Below the pieces are notes generated by a model. It did not search any database. It saw only the letters and a list, made by a program, of their open reading frames with translations, and was not told where the DNA came from. The position numbers and the translations under genes were made by a program. From Candidatus Melainabacteria bacterium (GTDB lineage: Bacteria > Cyanobacteriota > Vampirovibrionia > Obscuribacterales > Obscuribacteraceae): DNA of 64,000 bases. The stretch is taken from NCBI GenBank assembly GCA_003151275.1, contig PLXC01000159.1:275906-339905 (forward strand). The letters are read 5' to 3'. Below, one piece after another: positions 43,321 to 52,336 of the stretch; position 1 is the stretch's first letter; the number at the start of each line of letters is the position of its first letter.

Positions 43321-43947
43321 TTAGAAGCCGCTATCCGCTGGATTTACAACCTTAGAGCCTGAATAAGTGCGGTAATTAGCACCGCCGGCAGTAGCAGTTG
43401 AATATGCTCTACGTGGTGGCACTTGATACGAAGGAGCAGGAACAGGGACTGTGGTGGGGATGTCGTAGGAAGCGACAACTTGGATATCTGGCGACGAGAC
43501 AAGGTCGTATCCACCCCGATTGCTGCCGCTCTGACTCCACTCCTGACCGCCTAAGTATTCATCCCGCCCCCATGCATCAGGCAATCTCGAACCGTGACCA
43601 GTGGTCAAACCTGCATCTTGCTGACCCGTGATACCGGCATTGATGCGATGTTCAGCCGTGAACCCTCCGTAAAATGGAGGCGGAGCGTCGCCAACACCTT
43701 CGTCACCGTAAATTGCTTCTGCACGTCCGGCCTTCATCGCGTTGCTCACAAAGCTGTCTGTGCATGTTGCTGGCAAGCCATTTCGAGTGCCGGCCGTCGC
43801 GGTATAGCCATAGTGGGCAGTCGTGGCGCGAGGCAATCTGCTGTTGGCGGCATCTGCAGCTGGAGTCAATGCCACCATCGCGATAACAAGCAAAGGCAAC
43901 GCTTGCATTGCTCTTTTAAAAGACGCGCCAAAATTATGTGACTGCAT
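43321..43947 (-). CDS. Secreted orphan protein, 208 aa
   Basis: ATG at 43945-43947 with GGAGG upstream. A signal peptide (about residues 10-34, ALPLLVIAMVALTPAADA-AN) precedes a Gly/Tyr/Ala/Pro-rich mature region with few hydrophobic runs and two Cys at most. The C-terminal half (YDIPTTVPVPAPSYQVPPRRAY) looks extended. This type of composition suits an envelope-surface or matrix protein. No family recognised. Confidence 0.7.
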   Translation of the reverse strand: MQSHNFGASFKRAMQALPLLVIAMVALTPAADAANSRLPRATTAHYGYTATAGTRNGLPATCTDSFVSNAMKAGRAEAIYGDEGVGDAPPPFYGGFTAEHRINAGITGQQDAGLTTGHGSRLPDAWGRDEYLGGQEWSQSGSNRGGYDLVSSPDIQVVASYDIPTTVPVPAPSYQVPPRRAYSTATAGGANYRTYSGSKVVNPADSGF

Positions 43948-44391
43948 GGTAATGCCTCCACCAAGAATCTGTATAACCTGCTTGGAGCTCGACTTCGAGT
44001 TCCATGCTTCACAGTCTACGTTTCAAATTTGGCAAAGAATTGGCGAATTACGGTGGCATTATTAAATCCAAATTCCTAGTCGGGCGAGTAATCATTTTCG
44101 ACTCAACGGAAAGACAGCCTGAACTGCTCTAGCCCATACCGTTCAGGCAAATCCAGTTCGAGCGTTCGTGTTGCGGGCGAGGATAGCCGTGCAGACGACC
44201 CTGAGAATCATTTTGCAAGCCTAGCTCATAGCTTAAGCCTTGAGCAAGAGATATAAGGCGCCGGTTGTCAATAAGCAATTAGCGGCGCTAGCGATCAGCT
44301 GAGCTTCGTTACAGGGCCACATCTCGACACCTATACTTTTCGCAAAACGCCGCTAACTGCTAATCTGTACAGGTGGTTCAGAGAAACTCAC
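43948..44391. other. 444-bp divergent intergenic region
   Basis: No reading frame or RNA gene that I can support. It must contain the promoters of the divergent 43947 and 44392 genes. Confidence 0.5.
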
Positions 44392-45396
44392 ATGCCTAAA
44401 AAACATAAAAAACAGGATTCAAGCAGCGAACCAGGCTTAGAGGAAAGTTTTGAACCTCAAGAACCGCAACCTTTACGGGTAGCGGAACTGAAGAATTCGC
44501 CGTCCCTAAACGACCTATATCAGGTGCTTGAATCGGCTAAAGCAGAGCTTGGACGCAAGTTCGAACTAGTGTGGAAAACCAACCCGGGATCGCCCAGTTA
44601 TATTCTCAGTGTAGGTTGTCCTGCCGATCAGGGCATTCCGCCTGATTGGTGCCTAATAATGCCAGATGGCACTGCCGCTTGGACTTACCTCGGCGATGAT
44701 GTCGCCTTGATCCAACTGCATGTCCGCAACCTAGCGGGAAATCAGGATAGCAAATCGTCAACGCCGGCATTTCCTGATTTTTCTTTTCCCACATTAGGAA
44801 CAATGGACAGTGCTAACCCGTTTCCCTTCGGTCAACTCGGCAGAATTGCAACCGTTGCACCCGCCGACACCTTGGACACCGAGCCCTTCATGGCCCCTAT
44901 CGCGCGTGATTTTGCCACACTGCGTAAGCAGCACGAGCTGTTGTTGCAGCCTGAAACAGGTGTGCTTAGCCAGTGGTGGATGATGTATTTTCTGGAGCAA
45001 GAATACTATCGCTACAAGGCTTGCAGCTTCCCTGTAACTCTGGCCGTCTTCGATTTAACAATGCGCACGCCGAACGGATTGACACCACTGTCGATATCAC
45101 ACATCAAACAAATTGGACAGCGAGTGACGAATGCTAAGCGCAAAATAGATCTGTTCGGGCATTTTGGCAGCACACTGTATGCGCTTATGTTGCCGCATAC
45201 AGAGCTGATCGCCGGAACAAATGTTGCCAACCGGATTAAGATTCTGATCACGGAGGAGCGACAGGATCATAGCTGGGACAATTCTCAGATCTTAGTGCGC
45301 ATGGGAATTGCAGCCATCCCTAAAGATGCCCAGGATCTCAACGGTTTGATCTTAGAAGCAGTGGAAAATTTGAAGGTTCCCGAACAAGTTGTCTAG
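44392..45396 (+). CDS. Protein with degenerate GGDEF-like C-terminal domain
   Basis: A 334-residue cytoplasmic protein. The N-terminal 40 residues are Lys/Ser/Glu/Pro-rich and disordered, and about 45-110 form a small alpha/beta region. Residues about 190-330 follow the GGDEF fold: EYYRYKACSFPVTLAVFDL (first strand with the metal-site Asp), IGQRVTNAKRKIDLFGHFGSTLYALMLPHT and ILVRMGIAAIP. The signature GGDEF is replaced by FGSTL, so diguanylate cyclase activity is unlikely. It may bind nucleotide or act as a protein-interaction domain. ATG 44392. The stop lies 4 bp from the end of the convergent isomerase gene. Confidence 0.6.
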   Translation: MPKKHKKQDSSSEPGLEESFEPQEPQPLRVAELKNSPSLNDLYQVLESAKAELGRKFELVWKTNPGSPSYILSVGCPADQGIPPDWCLIMPDGTAAWTYLGDDVALIQLHVRNLAGNQDSKSSTPAFPDFSFPTLGTMDSANPFPFGQLGRIATVAPADTLDTEPFMAPIARDFATLRKQHELLLQPETGVLSQWWMMYFLEQEYYRYKACSFPVTLAVFDLTMRTPNGLTPLSISHIKQIGQRVTNAKRKIDLFGHFGSTLYALMLPHTELIAGTNVANRIKILITEERQDHSWDNSQILVRMGIAAIPKDAQDLNGLILEAVENLKVPEQVV

Positions 45397-45399
45397 CGG

Positions 45400-46083
45400 C
45401 TACTTGGCGTAATCGGAACTGAGCAGATATTTGGCCGGTTCGTCATCTTCGATCGTCGTGCGGGCAAATGGCTTGCCGAGAAAGCAATTGTCCGTCGTGT
45501 CATCGTTCAAACTGCTTATTTCTCCGGCCAACACCTGTTTATCCTTAGCGTATCCTGAGAATTTATGACACAAGCGCGGGCTCAAAGTTACACTCTCACC
45601 GGGTTGCAAAAGAATAATTCCTTCCGCCGAAATTTTCCTGCTCACTCCATCGACTTGAATGCTTACCTCACGATCTGAAAGCGATTTCTCATCATTGCCA
45701 GCCCAAGCCAGTTCTACCTGCAACCGTCCACCACTGCGATTGATCAAGTCTTCCGTTTTGCACCAGTGAAAATGCCACGGTGTGATTTGTGCAGGTTGAA
45801 CTACCATATATTTTTCAGCGTACGTCTTTGTCGTCACCGGTTCGTTGTGAAAGAAATGTCCGTTGCGCACAATGAACAAGAGCAACCCGACTTTCTCAAA
45901 ATCGTTACTGCCAAAATCAGTGATGTTCCAGCCCAAGCCATGGCTGCGGATTTCATCAGCTTCATCACCTACAGACTGCCAATCAGACTTTGTCCAATAA
46001 GCCCACGGTGGCAACCGGATGCCTTTCTCGTTGAATAAATCAATCGCCTCGCTGATTACACGGTTGATTTGACTGCGCTTCAT
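45400..46083 (-). CDS. D-lyxose ketol-isomerase (cupin)
   Basis: A 227-residue cupin-fold sugar isomerase. It begins MKRSQINRVISEAIDLF and continues with GIRLPPWAYWT, then the metal-binding cupin strands WHFHWCKTEDL and RLQVELAW (two His and a Glu) and the last His in RLCHKFSG. The length (227) and N-terminal signature match the bacterial D-lyxose isomerase family, which interconverts D-lyxose and D-xylulose and also acts on D-mannose. The ATG overlaps the upstream stop as ATGA. No transporter or kinase for pentoses is adjacent. Confidence 0.85.
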   Translation of the reverse strand: MKRSQINRVISEAIDLFNEKGIRLPPWAYWTKSDWQSVGDEADEIRSHGLGWNITDFGSNDFEKVGLLLFIVRNGHFFHNEPVTTKTYAEKYMVVQPAQITPWHFHWCKTEDLINRSGGRLQVELAWAGNDEKSLSDREVSIQVDGVSRKISAEGIILLQPGESVTLSPRLCHKFSGYAKDKQVLAGEISSLNDDTTDNCFLGKPFARTTIEDDEPAKYLLSSDYAK

Positions 46084-47417
46084 TGCTCCCTCTTCAGACT
46101 TTTCCCGTTGACAAATTTGTTCAAATCTTCAATGAACGTTTCTCTTAAATGCGCTGCTGCGATACCTACATGTACACCTTTAACGATGCCATCTCGACCA
46201 ATGAAAACGGTGCAAGGAATGCCTTCAACGTTATAAGCAGAGCCAATTCTGCCGTCCTGGTCCAAGGCTGATGGAACGTGGATCTTGTTGGCTAGAAAAA
46301 AGCGTTTAGCGGTATTCACGTCTTCACCCTTGTTGACGGCGATAAAGACTACCCCTTTAGTTTTAAAATCCTCACTGGCCTTGGCAAAGACCGGCAGTGA
46401 CATGACGCATGGCGGGCACCATGTCGCCCAAAAGTCGAGAATTACAAGCCGATCGCCTAAACTGGAGAGTTTTATTTTGGTGCCATCAGTCATAGGTAAA
46501 GTAACTTCTGGAGCCTTTTTGCCTATTAACTCACCGCCCTCTTCATGAAAAAACTCGCGAACGAATTTTGCGTCTGCCGGATGAATGGTTTCAAAACGCC
46601 CGTCATTCATAGGTTTGCCGAAAACCTGATCTTTGTACAAGAAGGAAAGCAGAATTTTATTGCCGGAGCGTTTCGCGCTTTCTGACAACCCTTCACTCAT
46701 GTCCGGCTGCACTTTCTTCAACACGGGTGGATTGCTTTTCTCCACCCATATGTCTATGTCAAACTTTCGCGGTTGCGAGAGCCTGAGACGATCACAGTCA
46801 ACACCATCGACCTTTTCAGTGCCAATATATTGAACGCGCTGGACATCTTTCATAATCGCATTGTACGGATTCGTCTCCATTAATTCACGCGTCAAGGCGA
46901 AATTCAAAAGACCAGCAGTGACGAATCTGAACTCATGTTTGTCGAAACTCTCTTCGAGAGTAGGCAAGGACGGCGCAATCATATAGGCGCCGGCTGGCTG
47001 GAAGTAGAACTCGGATCTTTTGCCGTTTGACACCGCACTGCCACCACGGGTAGAGACTAATTGAACGGAGTAGCGATTCGGTTTGGCAATTGATATCACA
47101 TACTGAGCAGGTAAATCTTGCTTGCTTCCTTTAGCTGACTGAAGCGTCATGTCTACTTTTATTTTGGCACTAAGCGAAATGGATGAACGATAAGTTTCAG
47201 CCATCTTCTGCAAAATCTGTTCGCACCGAGCATCAATTTTTCCCGCGGTCTTAGAAGCATCCTTACTCTTCGGCGCATCCTTACTCCTTACAGCCTCCGT
47301 AGTCTTTGGAGTATCCTTGCTTGTTGGCGGAGCGGCAGGAGCGGCCAAAGTAGACGAATTGAATTGTCCGATGGCAAGCGTCAAAGCGATAAGCAGCAAC
47401 TTGATCTGAATTTTCAT
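46080..47417 (-). CDS. Periplasmic DUF2092-like/TlpA-type thioredoxin fusion
   Basis: A 445-residue exported protein. The signal peptide (MKIQIKLLLIALTLAIG, cleavage near LAA-PA) is followed by a Lys/Ser/Thr/Pro-rich linker (30-70). Residues 75-280 form a LolA/DUF2092-like beta domain (YVISIAKPNRYSVQLVST, VDGVDCDRLRLSQP), and 305-440 a redoxin domain with the active site DFWATWCPPCVMSLP and the cis-Pro loop GIPCTVFIG. ATG at 47415-47417 has AGGAG five bases upstream; an earlier in-frame start lacks one. It overlaps the isomerase gene by 4 bp. It probably acts in reductive thiol chemistry in the periplasm or outer-membrane maintenance. Confidence 0.8.
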   Translation of the reverse strand: MKIQIKLLLIALTLAIGQFNSSTLAAPAAPPTSKDTPKTTEAVRSKDAPKSKDASKTAGKIDARCEQILQKMAETYRSSISLSAKIKVDMTLQSAKGSKQDLPAQYVISIAKPNRYSVQLVSTRGGSAVSNGKRSEFYFQPAGAYMIAPSLPTLEESFDKHEFRFVTAGLLNFALTRELMETNPYNAIMKDVQRVQYIGTEKVDGVDCDRLRLSQPRKFDIDIWVEKSNPPVLKKVQPDMSEGLSESAKRSGNKILLSFLYKDQVFGKPMNDGRFETIHPADAKFVREFFHEEGGELIGKKAPEVTLPMTDGTKIKLSSLGDRLVILDFWATWCPPCVMSLPVFAKASEDFKTKGVVFIAVNKGEDVNTAKRFFLANKIHVPSALDQDGRIGSAYNVEGIPCTVFIGRDGIVKGVHVGIAAAHLRETFIEDLNKFVNGKSLKREQ

Positions 47418-47477
47418 AACGCTCCTGTGTCCGTAAGTCAATTGTAGAACTTGGTGGTCTGCTTCGGCACGTTTTTG

Positions 47478-49742
47478 CTAGCCTTCAACCATCGATTTAG
47501 ATGATTCGATTTTTTCCGGTGCCGGTTCCGGTGCCGGAGATTCTTTCGGGAGTAGCCAATGCATCTCTTTACTTGTTCCTTGCTCTGCTTGATTGGGTGC
47601 GAAGTCCAGGATTGCGTCGTTAGGAATATATCCGGTGTCGACGTTTGGGTTGGCTTTCTGAACGTGGAATACAAGAACATTGCCCAGGCGCACAGCCGAT
47701 GCCACAGTTTTCCGCCCGGCTGCATGTGTATACACGAGATGGGCGACTGAATCGTTAACTGTGCCAGTTATATTGTTTGGCTCTTCTATAAAAGCTAAGT
47801 CATCGGCAACAAATCTGTTCCAAGGCAGACCAATAATCTTACTGCCTTCCTGACTTAAATTAATGGTGAAACTGCCATCTGTCCATCGCCCGGAGAAAGG
47901 CAAAGGAGCAGGGCTTTGTGCCTGCAATGGTTGATTCACTTTTTCATCAGGGCGATGGTGAGCGAGCCTGAGCTTCGCAGCTTCCAATTCTCTACCGGAG
48001 CCCCAGTACACACGCTCATATTGTTGATCAAACAGGTCATGGAAAGCTTTCTCAACCGTGTGAGGATCATCTGATTTTTCCAATGATTGATGAGTGAGAA
48101 ACAGTTCCGAAAGCTCGTTGAGAATCTTTTCGGCTTCGGCATATCTTCCTTGATCAAGATAAACGGTGGCCAAATTGTTTCGAAAATGAACTGGCGAACC
48201 CGCTTTTTCGACACCAGTTGTGTTCGCATCAGCAACCAAAATGGCCTCACGCAATAACTTCTCGGCCAGCCAGTAATCAGCCGTAATTTTTTTATTTCTT
48301 TCCTCTTTCTCAACGTCAGGGGCGTTTCTAGCTTCTTCAAGCAATATGGTCTGATGCTCGGCATCGTGAATCGCAATATCAGCCCTTTGATCTAGACTTT
48401 CCGCAAGCATCAAAGTATTCTTCGCGAGATGTGAACGCAGGTCGAGCGCCCGCTGCGAATATTCGGCAGCCTCCGATGTAAAACCACGTGATGACTTCTC
48501 CTCAGCAAGCTGAAATTCCAATTCGGCTTCGTGCAGCTGCTGTTCCTTGACACCACCCAGGATGGCGACTGGTGGCTGTTTGATATTGAAAGAACAGACC
48601 ACCCAGACGGTTACAAGAGCTGAACAAATCATGATTAGGGGATTGCTCCAGCCACTCTTTTGCATCTTTTGAAAAAACGATGCGTTTTCTGCTTGCCCTA
48701 AAGCAGGCTGTTCGGTGGGGGTTTTGGACGGCAGATTGGCATTTGCTCCCTTAGGGCTGACGAGAAATTTTCTACTTCCTATGTCAGTTTTTAATTGATT
48801 GAGATCTTGGTACCTGCTGTCTGGATCAGTAGCAAGCGCCTTAGCGACGATTTGTTCGAGTTCTGAAACGTCGGCAATTCCGCTGCGTCGCGCCGAAATC
48901 TTTGGTGCCTTTTCGTTAACATGAAGCATTAGCGTTTCAATTGCACTTTCACCGATGTGAGGAGGGTTGCCCGTCAGCGCTTCGAACATTACACACCCCA
49001 AGGAGTAAATATCCGACCGTGCATCAACCGCACGACCCTTGCACTGCTCCGGACTCATGTAGAGGGGGCTGCCAAAAATCTCCCCAGTCTGGGTGAGATG
49101 CTGAACTGGAGTCTCTCCACGGGGTAGAACTTTGGCGATGCCAAAGTCGACGATATGAACGTTTGGCTTGTTCTCACTGACATTGGAAAGCATGATGTTG
49201 CTTGGCTTGATGTCGCGGTGCACTACGCCTTTCGCGTGAGCGTGGGCAAGCCCTTCGCATACTTGTTCAAACAAATCGAAAAATTCGTTTGACTCAAGAT
49301 ATTTCCTTTGCGTAAGCAAATCGGCAAGGCTGATGCCGTCCACGTACTCCATGACGATATAAGGTTGACCGGAAGGAGCAACGCCATAATCCGAAACAGA
49401 CATCAAGCGTTGATGGCGAAGACTAATTGCCGCCCTAGCCTCTGCCTTGAAGCGTTCTCTGCTGGCATCATCGTTGATCAGATGCGTGTGTAAAATTTTG
49501 ATCGCCACAATATTGCCAATCAGCGTATGACGAGCCTTATAGACCGAACCCATTCCACCTTTGCCGAGGAATTCAACAATCTCATAACGTTCCGACAAGA
49601 TGGTACCAGATACGATATCAGTTAGATGAGTTGGGCGCTCGAATTCAATCGGTTCATCACCGCCCTCTGAACTGACAAGGATTGGTTCGGCCGACCGACT
49701 CAGGTCGTCGAATCGCTTTGGCTGTTTACTGTTATCTTCCAA
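47478..49742 (-). CDS. PknB-like Ser/Thr kinase with membrane helix and TPR-like sensor region
   Basis: A 754-residue kinase. The kinase domain (about 52-310) has GKGGMGSVY, Lys82 in VAIKIL, VVHRDIKPSNIML and VDFGIAKVL, all intact. One membrane helix follows (about 365-385, NPLIMICSALVTVWVVCSF), so the kinase is cytoplasmic. The C-terminal 390-620 region is helical with TPR-like units (AVLADANTTG..NNLATVYLDQGRYAEAEKIL), and 640-720 is beta-rich (FSGRWTDGSFTINLSQEGSKI). The start is TTG at 49740-49742 with AGGAG upstream. It is 60 bp upstream of the redoxin gene on the same strand. It probably senses an envelope signal. Confidence 0.88.
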   Translation of the reverse strand: MEDNSKQPKRFDDLSRSAEPILVSSEGGDEPIEFERPTHLTDIVSGTILSERYEIVEFLGKGGMGSVYKARHTLIGNIVAIKILHTHLINDDASRERFKAEARAAISLRHQRLMSVSDYGVAPSGQPYIVMEYVDGISLADLLTQRKYLESNEFFDLFEQVCEGLAHAHAKGVVHRDIKPSNIMLSNVSENKPNVHIVDFGIAKVLPRGETPVQHLTQTGEIFGSPLYMSPEQCKGRAVDARSDIYSLGCVMFEALTGNPPHIGESAIETLMLHVNEKAPKISARRSGIADVSELEQIVAKALATDPDSRYQDLNQLKTDIGSRKFLVSPKGANANLPSKTPTEQPALGQAENASFFQKMQKSGWSNPLIMICSALVTVWVVCSFNIKQPPVAILGGVKEQQLHEAELEFQLAEEKSSRGFTSEAAEYSQRALDLRSHLAKNTLMLAESLDQRADIAIHDAEHQTILLEEARNAPDVEKEERNKKITADYWLAEKLLREAILVADANTTGVEKAGSPVHFRNNLATVYLDQGRYAEAEKILNELSELFLTHQSLEKSDDPHTVEKAFHDLFDQQYERVYWGSGRELEAAKLRLAHHRPDEKVNQPLQAQSPAPLPFSGRWTDGSFTINLSQEGSKIIGLPWNRFVADDLAFIEEPNNITGTVNDSVAHLVYTHAAGRKTVASAVRLGNVLVFHVQKANPNVDTGYIPNDAILDFAPNQAEQGTSKEMHWLLPKESPAPEPAPEKIESSKSMVEG

Positions 49743-49822
49743 CCAGCAAGCTCCTGCTGCAAATGTCTGCCTGTAGGCTCCTGAACAATCTACCCTAGAA
49801 GCTTAGCAGCAACGTTGCCACA

Positions 49823-50070
49823 AACTGGGCACCCATTAGCAAAGCTTTGGGTTGTTCTCACGGCTCGATAGCCGAGTATATTCATCGCGCTCAGGCTGCA
49901 GGTCTAGCTTGGCCACTACCGGAGGAACTCGATGATGCTCAAATTGAGAACCGATTGTATCCAGTGGTGACAAAGGCTCCTCACGCAGCTCAACCGGCAG
50001 GAAGGGCGCCATGCAGTTGCACGAGACGCCGCCATCAAAGAAGCACATCCGAATTACGCGGACTATCTGA
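49823..50070 (+). pseudogene. Fragment of IS21-type transposase istA
   Basis: An open frame without a start reads ISKALGCSHGSIAEYIHRAQ followed by AGLAWPLPEELDDAQIENRLYP, the helix-turn-helix and following linker of IS21/IstA transposases, then QPAGRAP. After about position 50000 the sequence leaves the family frame, and neither the DDE catalytic domain nor istB is present. There are no terminal inverted repeats in view. It is a decayed insertion marking an old integration site beside the toxin-antitoxin pair. Confidence 0.7.
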
Positions 50071-50145
50071 AGGTCTGAAAACGCAGAATGCCGAGTTGCT
50101 ATCCTGGTTTGGACGAGATGATAAGCCGGACAAGAGCCGCAAGAG

Positions 50146-50583
50146 CTAAGATTCCTGACTATGCGGTTGCTGTTCCAAAATACTTAAGAACTCTGCTGGG
50201 CGTACAATTTGCGTTCGTCCATGTGTTTGTAAATCAAGCAAATCTGAATCGCCGCTGACTAGATAGTCGCTGGCTGAAACCGCTGCACAAGCCAAGAACA
50301 TGTCATCTTTTGGATCTCGGCTTACCGGTGGAACATCGGGAAGTTGAATAAGGACGGCCTTTCGTTGTATCAGTGCAACGAAGCGCTCCGCCTGTTCTTT
50401 GTGTATTTTTTTGGCAAACTTTGGTCGGGCCAATACCCGTACCAGCTCGGCAATTAGTTCATTTGAGCAGACGAGGACGAACAGATCCGCCTCGAAGCGC
50501 TCTGCAATTTGTCGCGGAACGCCAGCAGGATTATGTAAGGAACTGACCCAAACGTTTGTATCAACGACTGCTTTGACGAGCAC
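50146..50583 (-). CDS. PIN-domain toxin (COG1569-type VapC-like)
   Basis: A 145-residue PIN-fold ribonuclease. The acidic metal site is visible: Asp8 (VVDTN), Glu in NELIAELVR (42/46), Asp93/94 (RDPKDDMFLACA) and Asp in SGDSDLL. Start is GTG at 50581-50583; its first 23 bases overlap the end of the antitoxin gene, the usual arrangement in such modules. The toxin would cleave RNA when free of antitoxin. It lies next to the istA remnant. Confidence 0.85.
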   Translation of the reverse strand: MLVKAVVDTNVWVSSLHNPAGVPRQIAERFEADLFVLVCSNELIAELVRVLARPKFAKKIHKEQAERFVALIQRKAVLIQLPDVPPVSRDPKDDMFLACAAVSASDYLVSGDSDLLDLQTHGRTQIVRPAEFLSILEQQPHSQES

Positions 50584-50818
50584 GCTCAGCCTTCATCTCT
50601 TCCCGAACATCCTTGACCTCAGCCATGATTTCTTCCTCTGACAGAGGCGGTGTACCCTTGTTTTGCTCGTCTACCTCTTTCAATAAGGCGCGCCATTCCA
50701 TGCTCCAGGACTCAGCAAGCTTATGGCGCAATTTGCCTTGTTCTTCGGGCGAGAGCTGATCGACCAGCTTTAGCACTTGGTCTACAGTGACTTTCTCTTC
50801 TGGTTTGCGCTGAGCCAT
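50561..50818 (-). CDS. Antitoxin of the PIN toxin
   Basis: An 85-residue charged protein starting MAQRKPEEKVTVDQVLKLVD (ATG at 50816-50818, AGAGG upstream). The first half (VTVDQVLKLVDQLSPEEQGKL) is typical of small antitoxins paired with COG1569 PIN toxins, where 'LSPEEQ..L' helices recur, and the second half is an acidic toxin-binding tail (SEEEIMAEVKDVREEMKAER). It overlaps the toxin gene by 23 bp and would be translated first. Confidence 0.8.
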   Translation of the reverse strand: MAQRKPEEKVTVDQVLKLVDQLSPEEQGKLRHKLAESWSMEWRALLKEVDEQNKGTPPLSEEEIMAEVKDVREEMKAERARQSSR

Positions 50819-50904
50819 GGGCTATCTACCTCTTTACTGACTCCAGTATAAGTGCAGGAGCTGCCTGGGATGCAAAACCTTACGTCGTCGACTACGATCT
50901 GGAT

Positions 50905-51060
50905 ATGGATCTCATCTGGTCACTTGGATTGATTGGCGGTTTGCTGCTCGCCTTGAACCACATAGCGGGCGTTGCGACAAGCAGGAGTAATGCATTAGTT
51001 CTCATCTTCGGTCCTGAATTTCAGATTGGGAATAGAGCATATATCGACTCTATCATGTGA
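50905..51060 (+). CDS. Possible small membrane protein, 51 aa
   Basis: ATG 50905 opens MDLIWSLGLIGGLLLALNHI, a clear hydrophobic helix, and continues to IDSIM at 51060. There is no good ribosome site, and the frame is open upstream without another start, so it could be a remnant of a longer gene. No family recognised. Confidence 0.25.
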   Translation: MDLIWSLGLIGGLLLALNHIAGVATSRSNALVLIFGPEFQIGNRAYIDSIM

Positions 51061-51142
51061 AAGAAAGTTCGAAATAGCTTAAAGAATGCGAGAATTGATC
51101 GCTGTTTTGAACAACCCTTATGGAAGGGGAGTTTAGGTACAG

Positions 51143-51427
51143 CTATCTAGTCTCATCGAACAAATGGTGTATAGTCCGGGTCCAGAACACCACAAGCGCC
51201 TGGAGGAACGGCCGGTCCATTTGTTCCAGCCAATTCAGCAGTAGCCCATGCCTTTGCGCATCCAAAGTAACTTCCACCCAGAAGCGAAGGCGCCAGGTTT
51301 CAGAACACTCCATCGATAGTGATGTGATAGCATCCAGGGTGTGGTCGGAGGGTGTGATTAACGGCACTGAATACTCTGAAATTGAGACGCCCAAAGAGCA
51401 GGTATTGGATTGAGGGGCGGTGGGCAT
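51143..51427 (-). CDS. Doubtful orphan ORF, 94 aa
   Basis: The minus-strand frame (MPTAPQSNTCSLGVSISEYS...) has reasonable amino-acid composition, including a LDAQRHGLLLNWLEQMDRPF stretch, but a poor ribosome site. The opposite-strand frame 51120-51413 looks non-coding. It lies in an 800-bp region between the toxin-antitoxin pair and the secreted paralogues that is otherwise empty. It may be a remnant. Confidence 0.25.
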   Translation of the reverse strand: MPTAPQSNTCSLGVSISEYSVPLITPSDHTLDAITSLSMECSETWRLRFWVEVTLDAQRHGLLLNWLEQMDRPFLQALVVFWTRTIHHLFDETR

Positions 51428-51468
51428 GTTTGTCTGCCGTCCCTTTTATCTAGCTGGCGAACACAAAG

Positions 51469-51484
51469 GCACCGTATATGGTGC
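51469..51484. promoter_or_regulatory. Palindromic GCACC-N6-GGTGC element
   Basis: GCACCGTATATGGTGC, palindromic except for one pair, lies 161 bp upstream of the secreted 51646 gene. A longer perfect version is at 52337-52358 before the paralogous gene. Confidence 0.55.
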
Positions 51485-51645
51485 AAAAATAGGCAATTTT
51501 TTTCTAAAGATGGTACTTAAGGCTGATTTTTGAAGATGGTATTTTCGTTTCGCTACTACTATGTACGGTTATTTATCATGCAGCCTTGGAGGCATTAGCA
51601 AAAAGTGATAAATTCAAAGCGATCAATACTCTAAGGAACTAAGAA

Positions 51646-52215
51646 ATGAAACAGGTTGGTTTGGTTTTTATGACCCTGGTTCTTGGTACACTGCCGTGCG
51701 CTTATGCACAAACAACTCCAGAGTCAGAGACCTGGTCTTTACCTCAAGAGACTAGCGGCAGATTCATACGACCGTTGCCTACTCATGTCGTCGTTGGCGA
51801 GAGGATCTGTTTCGTCGGCAAAAGCAGACATGTTGCTGTACACTTTCTATTGGCCCCGATCGCTGAATCCCACCGTTTCGTCGCAATAGCTGAGCGAAAG
51901 CCTCTCGGGAATTTATTTGAATTGAATCCGTGCTCAGCACCATTTGATTATGGTCGGATACCTGCTGCTGGTCGGATACCTGCTTTAAAGGACTTAACAC
52001 CAGAGCAGGCTGATCAAATTTTCGGCAGCACAACAGGAGCTGAGCCTCTGACTAAAAGATACAAGTTAGTTTCTTCCGATGGCGAGGAGTTCCTGCTCAA
52101 CATGGTTTTCGAAAATAACACTCTAAAGACATACCGAATTTCTGAAGTGTCTTTCGAGAGATTAGACAAGCTGAGTGAAGCACAACTGCCTAATTGGCAC
52201 GAATTGAATAATTAA
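51646..52215 (+). CDS. Secreted orphan protein, 189 aa (paralogue of 52448)
   Basis: ATG 51646 has AAGGAA upstream. The signal peptide (MKQVGLVFMTLVLGTLPCAYA-QT) is clear. The mature part has beta strands (RFIRPLPTHVVVGERICFVG, RFVAIAERKPLG) and a conserved-looking block LKDLTPEQADQIFGSTTG followed by KRYKLVSSDGEEFLLNMVFEN. An 18-bp tandem duplication (51952-51987) gives GRIPAA-GRIPAL. It aligns with the 52448 protein over its full length once the frameshift in the latter is allowed for. No family recognised. Confidence 0.7.
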   Translation: MKQVGLVFMTLVLGTLPCAYAQTTPESETWSLPQETSGRFIRPLPTHVVVGERICFVGKSRHVAVHFLLAPIAESHRFVAIAERKPLGNLFELNPCSAPFDYGRIPAAGRIPALKDLTPEQADQIFGSTTGAEPLTKRYKLVSSDGEEFLLNMVFENNTLKTYRISEVSFERLDKLSEAQLPNWHELNN

Positions 52216-52232
52216 AGAACAAAAAGAAAAAA

Positions 52233-52259
52233 GAGGAGGAACTATAGCAATTCCTCCTC
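52233..52259 (-). terminator. Hairpin terminator facing the minus strand
   Basis: GAGGAGGAA and TTCCTCCTC form a 9-bp stem. On the minus strand it is followed by a T-rich run (complement of AAAAAGAAAAAA at 52220-52232). It would stop minus-strand transcripts coming from the two-component genes. Confidence 0.65.
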
Positions 52260-52336
52260 AAGTCCAAGTGGAACTCAGTTAGTAGGCACGGTGACAGCTT
52301 CGCTATCCCCGCGCCTACTGATTAGAGATGCGCGAT

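Noticed and set aside
51120..51413. Plus-strand ORF opposite 51143-51427
   Set aside because: Composition rich in Ser, Cys and Arg typical of antisense reading, with no ribosome site.
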